DNA of 52,239 nucleotides from Candidatus Hungatella pullicola. Its GTDB lineage: Bacteria > Bacillota > Clostridia > Lachnospirales > Lachnospiraceae. How positions within the stretch are numbered: the first letter of the stretch is position 1; the number at the start of each line of letters is the position of its first letter. The position numbers and the translations under genes are program-made. The stretch lies in assembly GCA_019114305.1 (NCBI GenBank), contig DXFU01000092.1, forward strand, positions 1 through 52,239, in the 5' to 3' direction. Below the pieces are notes generated by a model. It made no database searches. It had not been told where the DNA came from and worked only from the letters and a program-made list of their open reading frames with translations. Positions 1-6,910 of the stretch are shown here, piece by piece.

Positions 1-36
1 CTCCTTATCTTTCTCAGAATAAGCTACCCGTGGCAT
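1..36 (-). CDS. N-terminus of a probable TetR-family regulator (clipped by window edge)
   Basis: Only the first 12 codons lie inside the window; they read MPRVAYSEKDKE on the minus strand. A GAGGTG ribosome binding site sits just upstream of the ATG (positions 34-36), with about five bases between. This opening is typical of TetR-family repressors, in which a short basic/acidic leader precedes the first helix of the DNA-binding domain. The gene diverges from the collagen-like gene to its right, so the 37-145 spacer would hold both promoters. The family call rests on 12 residues and could be wrong. Confidence 0.4.
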   Translation of the reverse strand, partial: MPRVAYSEKDKE

Positions 37-145
37 TACATCACCTCGCGCAAAATAAAAACAAAATATAATTTTCGTTTTTATTTTAATACATTTAATA
101 GAAAAATGCAAGAGAAGTATACTATTAAAATAAGGTGATTTCCTT

Positions 146-702
146 TTGACGTCGCCCCCACCGGACCGACGGGGCCTAGCGGGCCCACTGGGCCGACCGG
201 GCCTACTGGACCTACCGGTATCACTGGATCTACCGGACCTACCGGTATTACTGGACCTACCGGGCCTACCGGTTCGTCTCCATCTACAGAGCTACTCTCT
301 GCTTATTCTACCCCTTCAGCCCCTGGTTCAAATAACCAACCGTTAATCTTTGACCAGAATGCTGTAACAGTTGGTTCCAGTATATCGCATACGGCTGGAA
401 GCGGTAATTTTACTATTAACACACCTGGGTTATACACTGTTTCATTTCATGGAAATGTTTCCCCGGTATCTTGTGGTACCTTTCCTGTAACTGTTACTCT
501 ATTTTTAACAGCAAATGGTACTGCAGTACCAGGAGCGCTGGCTTCCCACACTTTCCACACTTCCTCAGATACTGCCACACTGTCCTTTAGTTTTCCAATG
601 CTGGTACCATGTGCTCCAACTTTACTAAATGTTTTAGCTCAAGGGGATAATTTCTTATATACCGCAGTTTCCCTTTCTATCTACAAATTAGCCAGCAATT
701 AG
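146..702 (+). pseudogene. BclA-like collagen-repeat surface protein, reading frame lacks a start
   Basis: In the frame beginning at 151 the sequence encodes about 13 Gly-Pro/Ile/Ser-Thr collagen triplets. A Ser/Pro linker follows, then a C-terminal domain of about 130 residues rich in beta-strand pattern that ends ...YKLASN before a TAG at 700-702. This is the layout of exosporium/spore-surface glycoproteins such as BclA, whose C-terminal domain is TNF-like. An AAGGTG ribosome binding site (132-137) is followed by TTG at 146, but that TTG is one base out of phase with the collagen frame. In-frame TGA at 136-138 blocks any earlier start. One extra base near 149-156 would restore a product starting M-T-S-A-P-T-G-P-T. 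It is therefore a decayed gene, a phase-variable gene in its off state, or a sequencing error. Confidence 0.6.
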
Positions 703-734
703 TGGAAAATTTTTTCAAAAAAGGAGCTGTCGCA

Positions 735-935
735 CTAAATTGAACCGCTCCCTGTCAGGTAGACAGATGAAAAAACAAAAAGTTTTTTATCTCCAACCGT
801 GGTGGTACGGTTGGAGATACTTTTATGCAGCTTTAGTTTGCAGATAGTGTCTTGGTCAGTTACTGCCTGTTCAGTATATTTTCGGCCGTAACCTGTGGCG
901 TGGATTCTATATAGTTTCTCTTCTTTCTCCGACAT
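735..935 (-). CDS. Hypothetical protein, doubtful
   Basis: A 66-codon minus-strand frame starts at MSEKEEK and ends ...YLTGSGSI. I recognise no domain. A GGGG upstream of the ATG is a weak ribosome binding site. The frame runs through a strong 12-bp hairpin (789-818), which is unusual inside a real coding sequence. It diverges from padR, and the inverted repeat at 994-1036 would lie in its upstream region. It may be a small gene of the padR module or a chance frame. Confidence 0.22.
   Translation of the reverse strand: MSEKEEKLYRIHATGYGRKYTEQAVTDQDTICKLKLHKSISNRTTTVGDKKLFVFSSVYLTGSGSI
789..818. repeat. Perfect 12-bp hairpin
   Basis: ATCTCCAACCGT (789-800) pairs perfectly with ACGGTTGGAGAT (807-818) around a six-base loop GGTGGT. 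An A/T-rich run lies on the left and ACTTTT on the right. It could end transcription from the collagen-like gene on the plus strand, but the T-run is short and the stop codon is about 85 bases upstream. Confidence 0.45.
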
Positions 936-993
936 ACAGATTTCAACCCCAAAATCCGCATCAGCCTGCAAATACGTTTTTGATTGACATGAA

Positions 994-1036
994 AGTCAAG
1001 AGTTATGCAGTCTTATCGACAACATAACTCTTGACT
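994..1036. repeat. 14-bp inverted repeat upstream of padR
   Basis: AGTCAAGAGTTATG (994-1007) and CATAACTCTTGACT (1023-1036) are perfect inverted copies 15 bases apart. Each arm ends in an outward-facing TTGACT. The right arm supplies the -35 box of the padR promoter, so the repeat is well placed to be an operator or a divergent regulatory site. Confidence 0.6.
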
Positions 1037-1079
1037 ATTATTACGGTTAGTGATATAGTTGCTACAGTAACCGTAATAA
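1031..1079 (+). promoter_or_regulatory. padR promoter with overlapping operator palindrome
   Basis: TTGACT (1031-1036), a 17-base spacer and TATAGT (1054-1059) with an upstream TG make a near-consensus extended -10 sigma-A promoter. A perfect 12-bp inverted repeat, TTATTACGGTTA (1038-1049) and TAACCGTAATAA (1068-1079), flanks the -10 box. A GGAGG ribosome binding site follows at once. Autorepression by the PadR protein is common in this family; that these arms are its operator is inference from position and symmetry. Confidence 0.75.
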
Positions 1080-1089
1080 GGAGGTATAA

Positions 1090-1416
1090 ATGAGAGACAA
1101 CACGAAAGGCGGTGCCTTAACAGAAGTGACATTCTTTATTTTGCTGTCGCTATACACACCCAAACACGGATATGCCATTATGCAATTTATCGAGAGTGAA
1201 ACGAAAGGGCGCTTACTATTGGGAGCAGGGACATTATATGGAGCCTTGAATACATTACAGGAAAAAGGCTGGATTGTTCCTTGTGGAGCGTTTGATGGAC
1301 GAAAAAAAGAATACCTGATTACAGAAGATGGGAAAGCGGTTGCCAAGACAGAATTGGAACGACTTCACTCTCTGGTAAGTACGGCAGAAAGGATAATTGG
1401 TGGAGAGTATGAGTAA
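1090..1416 (+). CDS. PadR-family transcriptional regulator
   Basis: This 108-residue protein has the compact PadR fold. The winged helix-turn-helix covers about residues 10-85 with the hallmark sequence PKHGYAIMQFIE, followed by LGAGTLYGALNTLQEKGWI and a beta wing containing GRKKEYLITEDG. A short C-terminal helix forms the dimer arm. It is a small PadR-s2 type protein of usual length. The start follows a GGAGG site at proper distance. It overlaps the next gene by eight bases (ATGAGTAA), so the two are translationally coupled. PadR proteins usually repress their own operon and a neighbouring membrane protein until an effector binds. The promoter palindrome just upstream fits autoregulation. 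The effector is not visible from sequence. Confidence 0.93.
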   Translation: MRDNTKGGALTEVTFFILLSLYTPKHGYAIMQFIESETKGRLLLGAGTLYGALNTLQEKGWIVPCGAFDGRKKEYLITEDGKAVAKTELERLHSLVSTAERIIGGEYE

Positions 1417-1996
1417 AAAATGCTATCGCTATTTTAACGGGCTATTACAGAAGCAGGAAGAATGGCTGAATAAGATGGCTGAACAAGGGTATCGGCTTAT
1501 TAGGGTGGATAAAATGCTGTATGAGTTTGAAGAATGTAATCCGGGCCGTGTAGAATACCGAGTTGAATATATCGGTTCCAAATCCCAAAATGACAGTCAA
1601 GAATACTTTCAATTTCTCCAAGATATGGGATATAAGGTCTTTTTCAAGAACATCAATCTGAATTACTCTATTGGAAAGGTGAGATACCGACCGTGGGCGG
1701 AAAAAGGCGGACGAATTGCCACTAACAACACAACTTTTAATAAAGAATTGTTGATCGTCGAAAAGGAAAAAGACGGAAAACCATTTGATTTGCATACATC
1801 TTTTGAGGATAAAATTCAGTATTACGAAAGCCTACGGAAGCCGTATGCTATATACTTCGTCCTTTTTCTTGTTATAGGCCTATTAACGAAAATTCTATTG
1901 TTCTCATTGCTGGGACTAATCCCATTAGTACCGGCACTTATTTACCATTATCAAGTTAGAACACTTAAAAAAGAAGCTATGTCAAAGGAATGGTAA
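1409..1996 (+). CDS. DUF2812 membrane protein partner of PadR
   Basis: The protein of 195 residues opens MSKKCYRYFNGLLQKQEEWLNKMAEQGYRL, the DUF2812 signature, and carries a soluble N-terminal domain to about residue 145. One or two hydrophobic segments follow (residues 148-180) before a basic tail. The ATG at 1409 overlaps the padR stop and is preceded by GGTGGAG; an upstream in-frame TTG at 1397 is less likely. DUF2812 proteins are common partners of PadR regulators in Firmicutes, and such pairs often respond to cell-envelope or drug stress. That role is known only loosely for the family. No catalytic motif can be seen, so a sensory or accessory membrane role is the best guess. Confidence 0.85.
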   Translation: MSKKCYRYFNGLLQKQEEWLNKMAEQGYRLIRVDKMLYEFEECNPGRVEYRVEYIGSKSQNDSQEYFQFLQDMGYKVFFKNINLNYSIGKVRYRPWAEKGGRIATNNTTFNKELLIVEKEKDGKPFDLHTSFEDKIQYYESLRKPYAIYFVLFLVIGLLTKILLFSLLGLIPLVPALIYHYQVRTLKKEAMSKEW

Positions 1997-1998
1997 CC

Positions 1999-2106
1999 AT
2001 GAAAGGAAAAAGAAAATCCAACAAAATGATCTTCATTGTTCTGGACATTACACGGATACTGGAAGCGGAAGCCGCTGCTACACAGGAGCCGACTTATCCG
2101 ACGTAA
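1999..2106 (+). CDS. Possible 35-residue peptide or gene remnant
   Basis: An ATG two bases after the DUF2812 stop opens a 35-codon frame with a lysine-rich start (MKGKRKSNKM) and an alanine-rich end. No separate ribosome binding site is clear beyond the end of the previous gene. It may be a short third gene of the PadR operon, or the remains of a longer one such as a DUF2812-associated membrane protein. No domain is recognised. Confidence 0.22.
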   Translation: MKGKRKSNKMIFIVLDITRILEAEAAATQEPTYPT

Positions 2107-2117
2107 GCCGGGGCATG

Positions 2118-2148
2118 AAAAAAGCGGTCACGCCAGGGAGCGTGGCCG
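2118..2148 (-). terminator. Rho-independent terminator of the cupin gene
   Basis: On the minus strand CGGCCACGC pairs with GCGTGACCG (one G-T pair) around a six-base loop and is followed by CTTTTTT. It lies 18 bases past the cupin stop codon. Confidence 0.75.
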
Positions 2149-2165
2149 TTTGGACAACAAGATAA

Positions 2166-2495
2166 TTATCGTTCTACGACTATGGTAAGCATACACAAAT
2201 CATCGTTTCCAGTGTTAATAATACTATGCTCCGAGCCTTTCTTGCAGATATGACAGCAACCGGCAGTCAGGACTTCCACCTCTCCGTCACAGATTGCTTT
2301 TCCCGTCCCGGACAGGACATAGTTTATATCGTCGCTTGTTTCGTGCTTATGCTTGCCGATAGATCCGCCAGCATGAATACGGCAAGGAATGATTTTTCCA
2401 TTTTCGCTCATGAACATCTTTGCGGTCATTTCGCCAGTGCCGTTATTCATTCCCGGTGCGGAGCGCTCTGGTATCTCATTGAAATTGATTAGCAT
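2166..2495 (-). CDS. Single-domain cupin protein
   Basis: The 109-residue protein carries one cupin barrel. Motif 1 contains GKHKHETSDDINYVLSG, with two histidines and a glutamate placed as metal ligands. Motif 2 ends in a histidine in KKGSEHSIINTG. The longer frame starting upstream lacks a ribosome binding site, while the ATG at 2493-2495 follows AAGGGGG, so the shorter start is chosen. Small stand-alone cupins include isomerases, dioxygenases and sugar-binding proteins, and the exact substrate cannot be named. The gene stands alone with its own terminator. Confidence 0.85.
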   Translation of the reverse strand: MLINFNEIPERSAPGMNNGTGEMTAKMFMSENGKIIPCRIHAGGSIGKHKHETSDDINYVLSGTGKAICDGEVEVLTAGCCHICKKGSEHSIINTGNDDLCMLTIVVER

Positions 2496-2980
2496 AGCGG
2501 TTCCCCCTTTTTTGATATGATGATACCACAAAAAATTAAATTTTTCTATCTGCAGCACCTGCTACAAGAAGCTGTTCTTTTCCAGGCAAATTTTTCCGTA
2601 TACGCCCTATTTTTCACGCCCTATATCGACTGAAAAAATCAGCCCTGTTTCAGATGAATAAAGAACGTTTCCAGAAGTTGTTCCAGCTTAGGACTGCCGT
2701 TTTATGAAACAATAAGGATCCTCCTCTTACTGCTCTCCCATATGTAATAGCTGTTTTGTGTCAACCATATCCCCCTCTTTCAATGACTCAGAGTCCTCTA
2801 CTGCAGCATATGATAGCAGAATTATCTATGATACGATTACGAAAAATTGTCGGACGACATTTAAAAATTTTCTATAAGCCTGCACTTTCTGGTTGCTTCT
2901 TGGAACAAACTGAGTTAAAATTACCATAAAAAAGAAGCATTGTTCAGCATATTTTCTTTAGAAAAAGGGGAAGTGAATTT
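2496..2980. other. Intergenic region, no gene seen
   Basis: About 485 bases without a convincing coding frame. A short minus-strand stretch near 2640-2700 reads like a helical protein tail (LEQLLETFFIHLKQG then stop) but has a stop just upstream, so at most it is a remnant. Near 2849-2860 there is a small palindrome, TGTCG-ga-CGACA. The right end holds an AAGGGGAAG ribosome binding site for the secreted protein at 2981. Confidence 0.5.
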
Positions 2981-3739
2981 ATGAAAAAGGCGGTTTTTAT
3001 GGGCCTAGCTCTAAGCATGTGTTTCTCATTCAATGCTTATGCGGGGCAGTGGAAAGAGGATGCAAACGGCTGGTGGTGGCAGTGGGAAGATGGCTCATAT
3101 CCTTACAGTACCTGGGAATGGTTGGATGGAAACAGAGATGGCATTGCAGAGCATTACCATTTTAATGAAAATGGATATCTAGATACCAACACCACCATAA
3201 ACAACGATCAAGTTAATTCCGATGGTGCCCGGATTTGGAACGGAATCGTACAGACACAGCAGGTGCCCATTTACAATCCTTCTGCTGTAGGGAATCCTCC
3301 TCTGGTTCAGCCACAATCCGGCTTTGTAAAGCAGAAATGGATAAATTTGCTCGGACAGAATCAGCAATACGTAACATCCGTCTTGGACAAAATTCTGGTT
3401 TCCGATTCTGGTGTGACCTATTTTGTGGATGATCATGACGATTCTAGTGATATCTATATATGGAACGATATCTGGAATGACCAGGGAATCGTTGACTGCG
3501 TTTATTCCTATGAGCTTTCATCCATATGCAACGCTGACAAGGACAAGACCTATTCTGTCAGCGAAATTACAGCTCTGCTTGGCAATGATGTGAAGCGATT
3601 TGAGGAGAGCGATACCTATGCCGTATGGATTTTATCCGAGTCTCCCATGGTTTACTTGGAACATTCTAAATTAACAAAGCTGGCAAATGGAAATTTCCGC
3701 CTGCCGGCATATTCTTTGAAATACTATCCTGGATTATAA
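2981..3739 (+). CDS. Secreted protein with cell-wall-binding repeat
   Basis: The 252-residue product has a signal peptide (MKKAVFMGLALSMCFSFNAYA, cleavage after A-Y-A near residue 22). A Trp/Gly/Asp-rich segment covers about residues 23-85 with the pattern WKEDANGWWWQWEDGSYP, then WEWLDGNRDGIAEHYHF and a polar NENGYLDTNTT. This is the Lachnospiraceae form of choline/cell-wall-binding repeats, in which W-W/Y pairs and G-Y-L-T turns form a beta solenoid unit. The remaining 165 residues show no known motif and may be the functional domain. The protein is probably exported and held on the cell wall or polysaccharide. No sortase signal is present. A GGGGAAG site precedes the ATG at normal distance. 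Confidence 0.85.
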   Translation: MKKAVFMGLALSMCFSFNAYAGQWKEDANGWWWQWEDGSYPYSTWEWLDGNRDGIAEHYHFNENGYLDTNTTINNDQVNSDGARIWNGIVQTQQVPIYNPSAVGNPPLVQPQSGFVKQKWINLLGQNQQYVTSVLDKILVSDSGVTYFVDDHDDSSDIYIWNDIWNDQGIVDCVYSYELSSICNADKDKTYSVSEITALLGNDVKRFEESDTYAVWILSESPMVYLEHSKLTKLANGNFRLPAYSLKYYPGL

Positions 3740-4052
3740 ATTACTGTTCGGGTACAGTCAATCTGTCATAGTTTATAACTTTATGAAAAGCCTTTGAAAA
3801 AAGAAGCGCATCTGCTTTGTCTGTTAAGCAAAATATCCGTGTTAAGCATAAATAGCTATTTCTGTAGGACCCATGATACCGGCAGATCCGGTAGGTTTGG
3901 GACGATGTTAAAAGGAAAGGGAATATAAATCCCAAAACAATGGGAAACTACCAAAAATAACGTATGGAGCCGTCCAGAACAACCTGGGCGGCTTTTTTCT
4001 TAGGTAACATGCTGTATAAGGTGTGAAGAAAAATTTTAAATAAAAGTCAGAA
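3740..4052. other. Intergenic region with several small hairpins
   Basis: No convincing gene. Nested structure is visible on the plus strand: CCCA...TGGG encloses ACCGG-cagat-CCGGT at about 3869-3903, then GGGA-atataaa-TCCC at about 3920-3933, then the strong terminator at 3969-3998. This could be a long structured 3' untranslated region of the secreted-protein gene or an untyped RNA element. I could not match it to a riboswitch class. Confidence 0.4.
3969..3998 (+). terminator. Rho-independent terminator
   Basis: GCCGTCCAG (3969-3977) pairs with CTGGGCGGC (3984-3992) with one G-T pair, followed by TTTTTT. It ends plus-strand transcription, most likely from the secreted-protein gene. Confidence 0.85.
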
Positions 4053-5153
4053 TTATTTTATGCAACAAGCAGAATTTCCTGACGGCTGGCCTTGAAAATA
4101 GGCCTCATTCCATTTTACTGCCTGGGACTTTGGATGGATTTCTCTTGCTTTGCAGTGGCATTGGTAAGCTTTCTTTCTGTCTCCCAGCCGATCCCAGCAC
4201 ACACACAGCTGAATCCACGGAATATAATCATAATAATCCTTCTGAATAAAGGCTCCCGATGTCTCATCCGGAACTGTCTTCAACGCTGCCTCATACCAAT
4301 ATACAGCCTGCTTTAATTTCCCCTCCTCCATAAACATTCTCCCCAGCCCGCAGCATACTTCCGCTCTGGGCGTATCCCACAGGAATGTTTCTACCAAAAC
4401 GGAATATGCCCTTTTCCTTTCTTCCTGTTTTTCCAGGCAGCTGGACAGAAGAACCGCCCCATCTATTTTATTTTCCAGCCATCCCTCCTGCTCCTTCAGA
4501 TAATTCTGAAATACCTCCGCTGCCTCCTTATATCTTTGATGATCATACAGTTCCCTTCCAAAATAAAACTGGCTTCTGGGATCAAGGGTTTTTCCGCCGG
4601 CAATCATTTTCTCATAAATTCTCAGATTTCGGTCCTTATCCCCAGGCTTCACCTTATCATGAATAATCTCTATATCAGAATACAGTATTTTTCCCCCCAG
4701 GGACACTGCCTCGTGAACCTGCCCCTGAAACCAAAAGCCGGCCCGGTTTCGCAAAATCCGTTCTCTGTAGTAAGACAATATAGGTCTCCCGCCGTCATCT
4801 TTCCCTATAACATATCGCATCATGACCACATCCTGTGGCTCCTCATCCAGCTTTTCCTTAAGCTTTTTCAATTTTTGTACATTGCTTTCATCTATTACAT
4901 CATCTCCGTCCAGCCACATCCAGTAGTCCATAGAAGCTTTGCTTACGGCTTGGTTTCTGGCCTTTGCGAAGTCATCCTCCCAAGGAATCTGAATAATCTG
5001 ATCTGCGTATTGCTCTGCAATCTCTACGGTTCTGTCAGAAGATCCGGTATCTGCCACAATAATCTCATCTGCCGCCTCCCTCATTGCCCTAAGCACCCGT
5101 TCCAGGGTTGCCTCCTCATCCCGCGCAATCATACACAAGCTGACTGTCGCCAT
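4053..5153 (-). CDS. Family 2 glycosyltransferase with C-terminal TPR repeats
   Basis: The 366-residue cytosolic protein begins with a GT-A fold of family 2: MATVSLCMIARDEE, nucleotide-sugar contacts at DTGSSDRT (about residue 36), and the metal-binding DxD as WLDGDD (about residue 80). From about residue 215 onward helical repeats such as YFGRELYDHQRYKEAAEVFQNYL and GRMFMEEGKLKQAVYWYEAAL are tetratricopeptide repeats. This GT2-TPR layout occurs in SunS-like S-glycosyltransferases and in enzymes that glycosylate surface proteins or glycopeptides, but no peptide substrate gene lies beside it. The start follows GGGAGAG. The gene is transcribed away from the AGCS gene and may be a single unit. 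The acceptor is unknown. Confidence 0.9.
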   Translation of the reverse strand: MATVSLCMIARDEEATLERVLRAMREAADEIIVADTGSSDRTVEIAEQYADQIIQIPWEDDFAKARNQAVSKASMDYWMWLDGDDVIDESNVQKLKKLKEKLDEEPQDVVMMRYVIGKDDGGRPILSYYRERILRNRAGFWFQGQVHEAVSLGGKILYSDIEIIHDKVKPGDKDRNLRIYEKMIAGGKTLDPRSQFYFGRELYDHQRYKEAAEVFQNYLKEQEGWLENKIDGAVLLSSCLEKQEERKRAYSVLVETFLWDTPRAEVCCGLGRMFMEEGKLKQAVYWYEAALKTVPDETSGAFIQKDYYDYIPWIQLCVCWDRLGDRKKAYQCHCKAREIHPKSQAVKWNEAYFQGQPSGNSACCIK

Positions 5154-5176
5154 TTCATTTTACTCTCCCATACAGG

Positions 5177-5216
5177 GAAAGCGGCAGAATGTGCTTCGCG
5201 CCATCCTGCCGCTTTC
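5177..5216 (+). terminator. Strong hairpin with T-run on the plus strand
   Basis: GAAAGCGGCAG (5177-5187) and CTGCCGCTTTC (5206-5216) form a perfect 11-bp stem, followed on the plus strand by TTTTTTT. Both flanking genes are on the minus strand, so the T-run points against them. It could still act as a hairpin at the 3' end of the AGCS transcript. Confidence 0.6.
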
Positions 5217-5265
5217 TTTTTTACTTTAATTATATGTAACAGCCGCTCTTTGGGATACAAAGTCC

Positions 5266-6672
5266 TTATTTCCCCTCAGTTCGTTTCCAGTAATCTCTCG
5301 TCTCCCTGACTACAACTCCATTAAGAGCCAAAAGAGCTACCAAGTTAGGAAGAGCCATAAGCGCATTAAATATATCCGCAATTGTCCACACAGCTTCCAC
5401 TGTCATAAAAGGTCCCATAAAGATAGCAAGAATATACAGTCCCCGATAAATTATTACCGCCTTTTTGCTTCCGCCGGACAAATATTCCAGACATTTCTCT
5501 CCGTAATAATTCCAGCCAATAATTGTAGTAAAAGCAAAGAATATAAGGCAGCACATAAGAATAAAAGCGCTTGCCTGCTCTGGAATAGGCAGTCCCATCT
5601 GAAACGCCCTTGTTGTCACCGCCACGCCGTCCAATCCCACGTTATAGGAACCGGTAACAACAATGGAAAGTCCTGTCATTGTACAAATAATAATGGTATC
5701 AATAAAGGTTCCCGTCATAGATACCAGTCCCTGGCGGGCCGGTTCCTTTGTCTGAGCTGCCGCCGCCGCAATTGGCGCGCTTCCAAGGCCTGCCTCATTA
5801 GAGAAGATTCCTCTGGCGATTCCTTTCTGCATGGCCACAAGAACGGAGCCGAGAGCGCCTCCTCCTATGGCCCTGAGACCAAATGCGCTTTCCAGAATTA
5901 AGGAAAATGCCTGAGGAATCTGTCTCCAATGAGTGCCTAAAATTACCAGACAGGCAGCCACGTAAATAACCGCCATAAACGGAACCACCATTTCCGATAC
6001 TCTGGAAATTCTCTGTATGCCTCCGATAACTACCATAGCCACACAAACAGTCAGGATTAATCCGGAAATCAATACTGCCAAAGAGTACTCTCTTCCAAAC
6101 AGTACAATTTCTCTGCTGACTTCACTGTCAAAAAAATCTCCCACTGCCGAGGTAATTCCATTTACCTGTGTAAAGGTTCCTATTCCCAGAAGACCTACAC
6201 AGGCGCCGAAGAACGCGAATAACATTCCCAGCCACCGAAAATTTTTCCCCATACCATTTTCAATATAGTAAAATGGACCTCCAAGCACATGGTTCTCTGA
6301 ATCTACCACACGGTAACGAATTGCCAAAACTCCTTCCGCGTATTTAGTTGCCATGCCAAATAAGGCGGCAATCCACATCCAAAACAGGGCTCCCGGGCCG
6401 CCTGCTACCAGAGCAGTAGCTACACCCACAATATTTCCGGTTCCTATGGTTGCCGATAACGCCGTACACAAAGCGGCAAAACTGGTTACTTCTCCCTCTC
6501 CTTCCTCCTCATTTTGCACCATATAACTCAAGGCCTTGGGAAGCCTTCGAATCTGAATTCCCCCCAGGCGCACAGTCAGGAAAATACCTGTGGCAAGAAT
6601 CATGACAATGAGGGGAACTCCCCATACAAAATTGTCCACTGCAGTCAGCGCGTTGTTAATCATCTGAAACAT
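5266..6672 (-). CDS. Alanine/glycine:cation symporter (AGCS family)
   Basis: The 468-residue integral membrane protein imports alanine or glycine with sodium or protons. The AGCS signature is visible: SAFAALCTALSATIGTGNIVGVATA-type sequence near residues 70-90, GGPGALFWMWIAALFGMATKY near 100, and the conserved RGIFSNEAGLGSAPIAAAAA region near 285. About ten to eleven hydrophobic helices are present and length is normal. The ATG at 6672 follows GGAGG at eight bases; the upstream in-frame start has no site. A glycine riboswitch and an intrinsic terminator lie in its leader, which supports glycine as a main substrate and indicates transcriptional control by glycine. Whether glycine turns expression on (removal of excess or use as food) cannot be settled from sequence, but the terminator arrangement suggests an ON switch. 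Confidence 0.95.
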   Translation of the reverse strand: MFQMINNALTAVDNFVWGVPLIVMILATGIFLTVRLGGIQIRRLPKALSYMVQNEEEGEGEVTSFAALCTALSATIGTGNIVGVATALVAGGPGALFWMWIAALFGMATKYAEGVLAIRYRVVDSENHVLGGPFYYIENGMGKNFRWLGMLFAFFGACVGLLGIGTFTQVNGITSAVGDFFDSEVSREIVLFGREYSLAVLISGLILTVCVAMVVIGGIQRISRVSEMVVPFMAVIYVAACLVILGTHWRQIPQAFSLILESAFGLRAIGGGALGSVLVAMQKGIARGIFSNEAGLGSAPIAAAAAQTKEPARQGLVSMTGTFIDTIIICTMTGLSIVVTGSYNVGLDGVAVTTRAFQMGLPIPEQASAFILMCCLIFFAFTTIIGWNYYGEKCLEYLSGGSKKAVIIYRGLYILAIFMGPFMTVEAVWTIADIFNALMALPNLVALLALNGVVVRETRDYWKRTEGK

Positions 6673-6700
6673 ACTTCTTTCCTCCATCTTTGAATACAGC

Positions 6701-6740
6701 AAAAAAGGAAGCATTCCCCGGCTCTGAGCCGGAAACTGCT
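6701..6740 (-). terminator. Expression-platform terminator of the glycine riboswitch
   Basis: On the minus strand AGCAGTTTCCGGC (6740-6728) pairs with GCCGGGGAATGCT (6722-6710), with one mismatch and two G-T pairs, around TCAGA. It is followed by TTCCTTTTTT. It sits between the aptamer and the symporter ribosome binding site, as expected for a termination-type switch. Confidence 0.8.
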
Positions 6741-6783
6741 CCCTCTAAAGAGTAGGAATAGACAGTGTCCTGTTAAGAACAAT

Positions 6784-6866
6784 TGCTCTGTCCTTTTGCC
6801 TGAGAGATCGACAGTTCTTTTTTCTCCTGCCTTACACCTTCGGCGCTCATTCTGAGACTCTCCAGA
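6784..6866 (-). ncRNA. Glycine riboswitch (single aptamer)
   Basis: Reading the minus strand, the hallmark blocks appear in order: GGAGAG (6863-6858), CGCCGAAGG (about 6845-6837), and CTCTCAGGCAAAAGGACAGAG (ending about 6786). These form the P1 stem, the three-way core and the glycine pocket of the class. No second full GGAGAG...CCGAAGG aptamer follows before the terminator, so this is a singlet, probably with a short stabilising helix in place of the partner. It controls the AGCS symporter. Confidence 0.92.
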
Positions 6867-6881
6867 GTTTGCTTTTTACGT

Positions 6882-6910
6882 AATTTACCATATCCTGGCA
6901 GGAGAATCAA
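6882..6910 (-). promoter_or_regulatory. Promoter of the riboswitch-AGCS unit
   Basis: On the minus strand TTGATT (6910-6905), a 17-base spacer and TAAATT (6887-6882) lie just upstream of the aptamer. The -35 box overlaps the stop codon of the ecsC-like gene. Confidence 0.65.

Noticed and set aside
146-346. Plus-strand frame starting at TTG with a Leu/Pro/Asp repeat
   Set aside because: It is the wrong frame of the Gly-Pro-Thr collagen repeats; the true frame is one base away.
3741-3935. Minus-strand frame after the secreted protein gene
   Set aside because: No ribosome binding site, no domain; overlaps the hairpin-rich stretch.
4536-5309. Plus-strand frame of 257 codons
   Set aside because: Antisense to the glycosyltransferase gene and rich in Cys/His without a motif.
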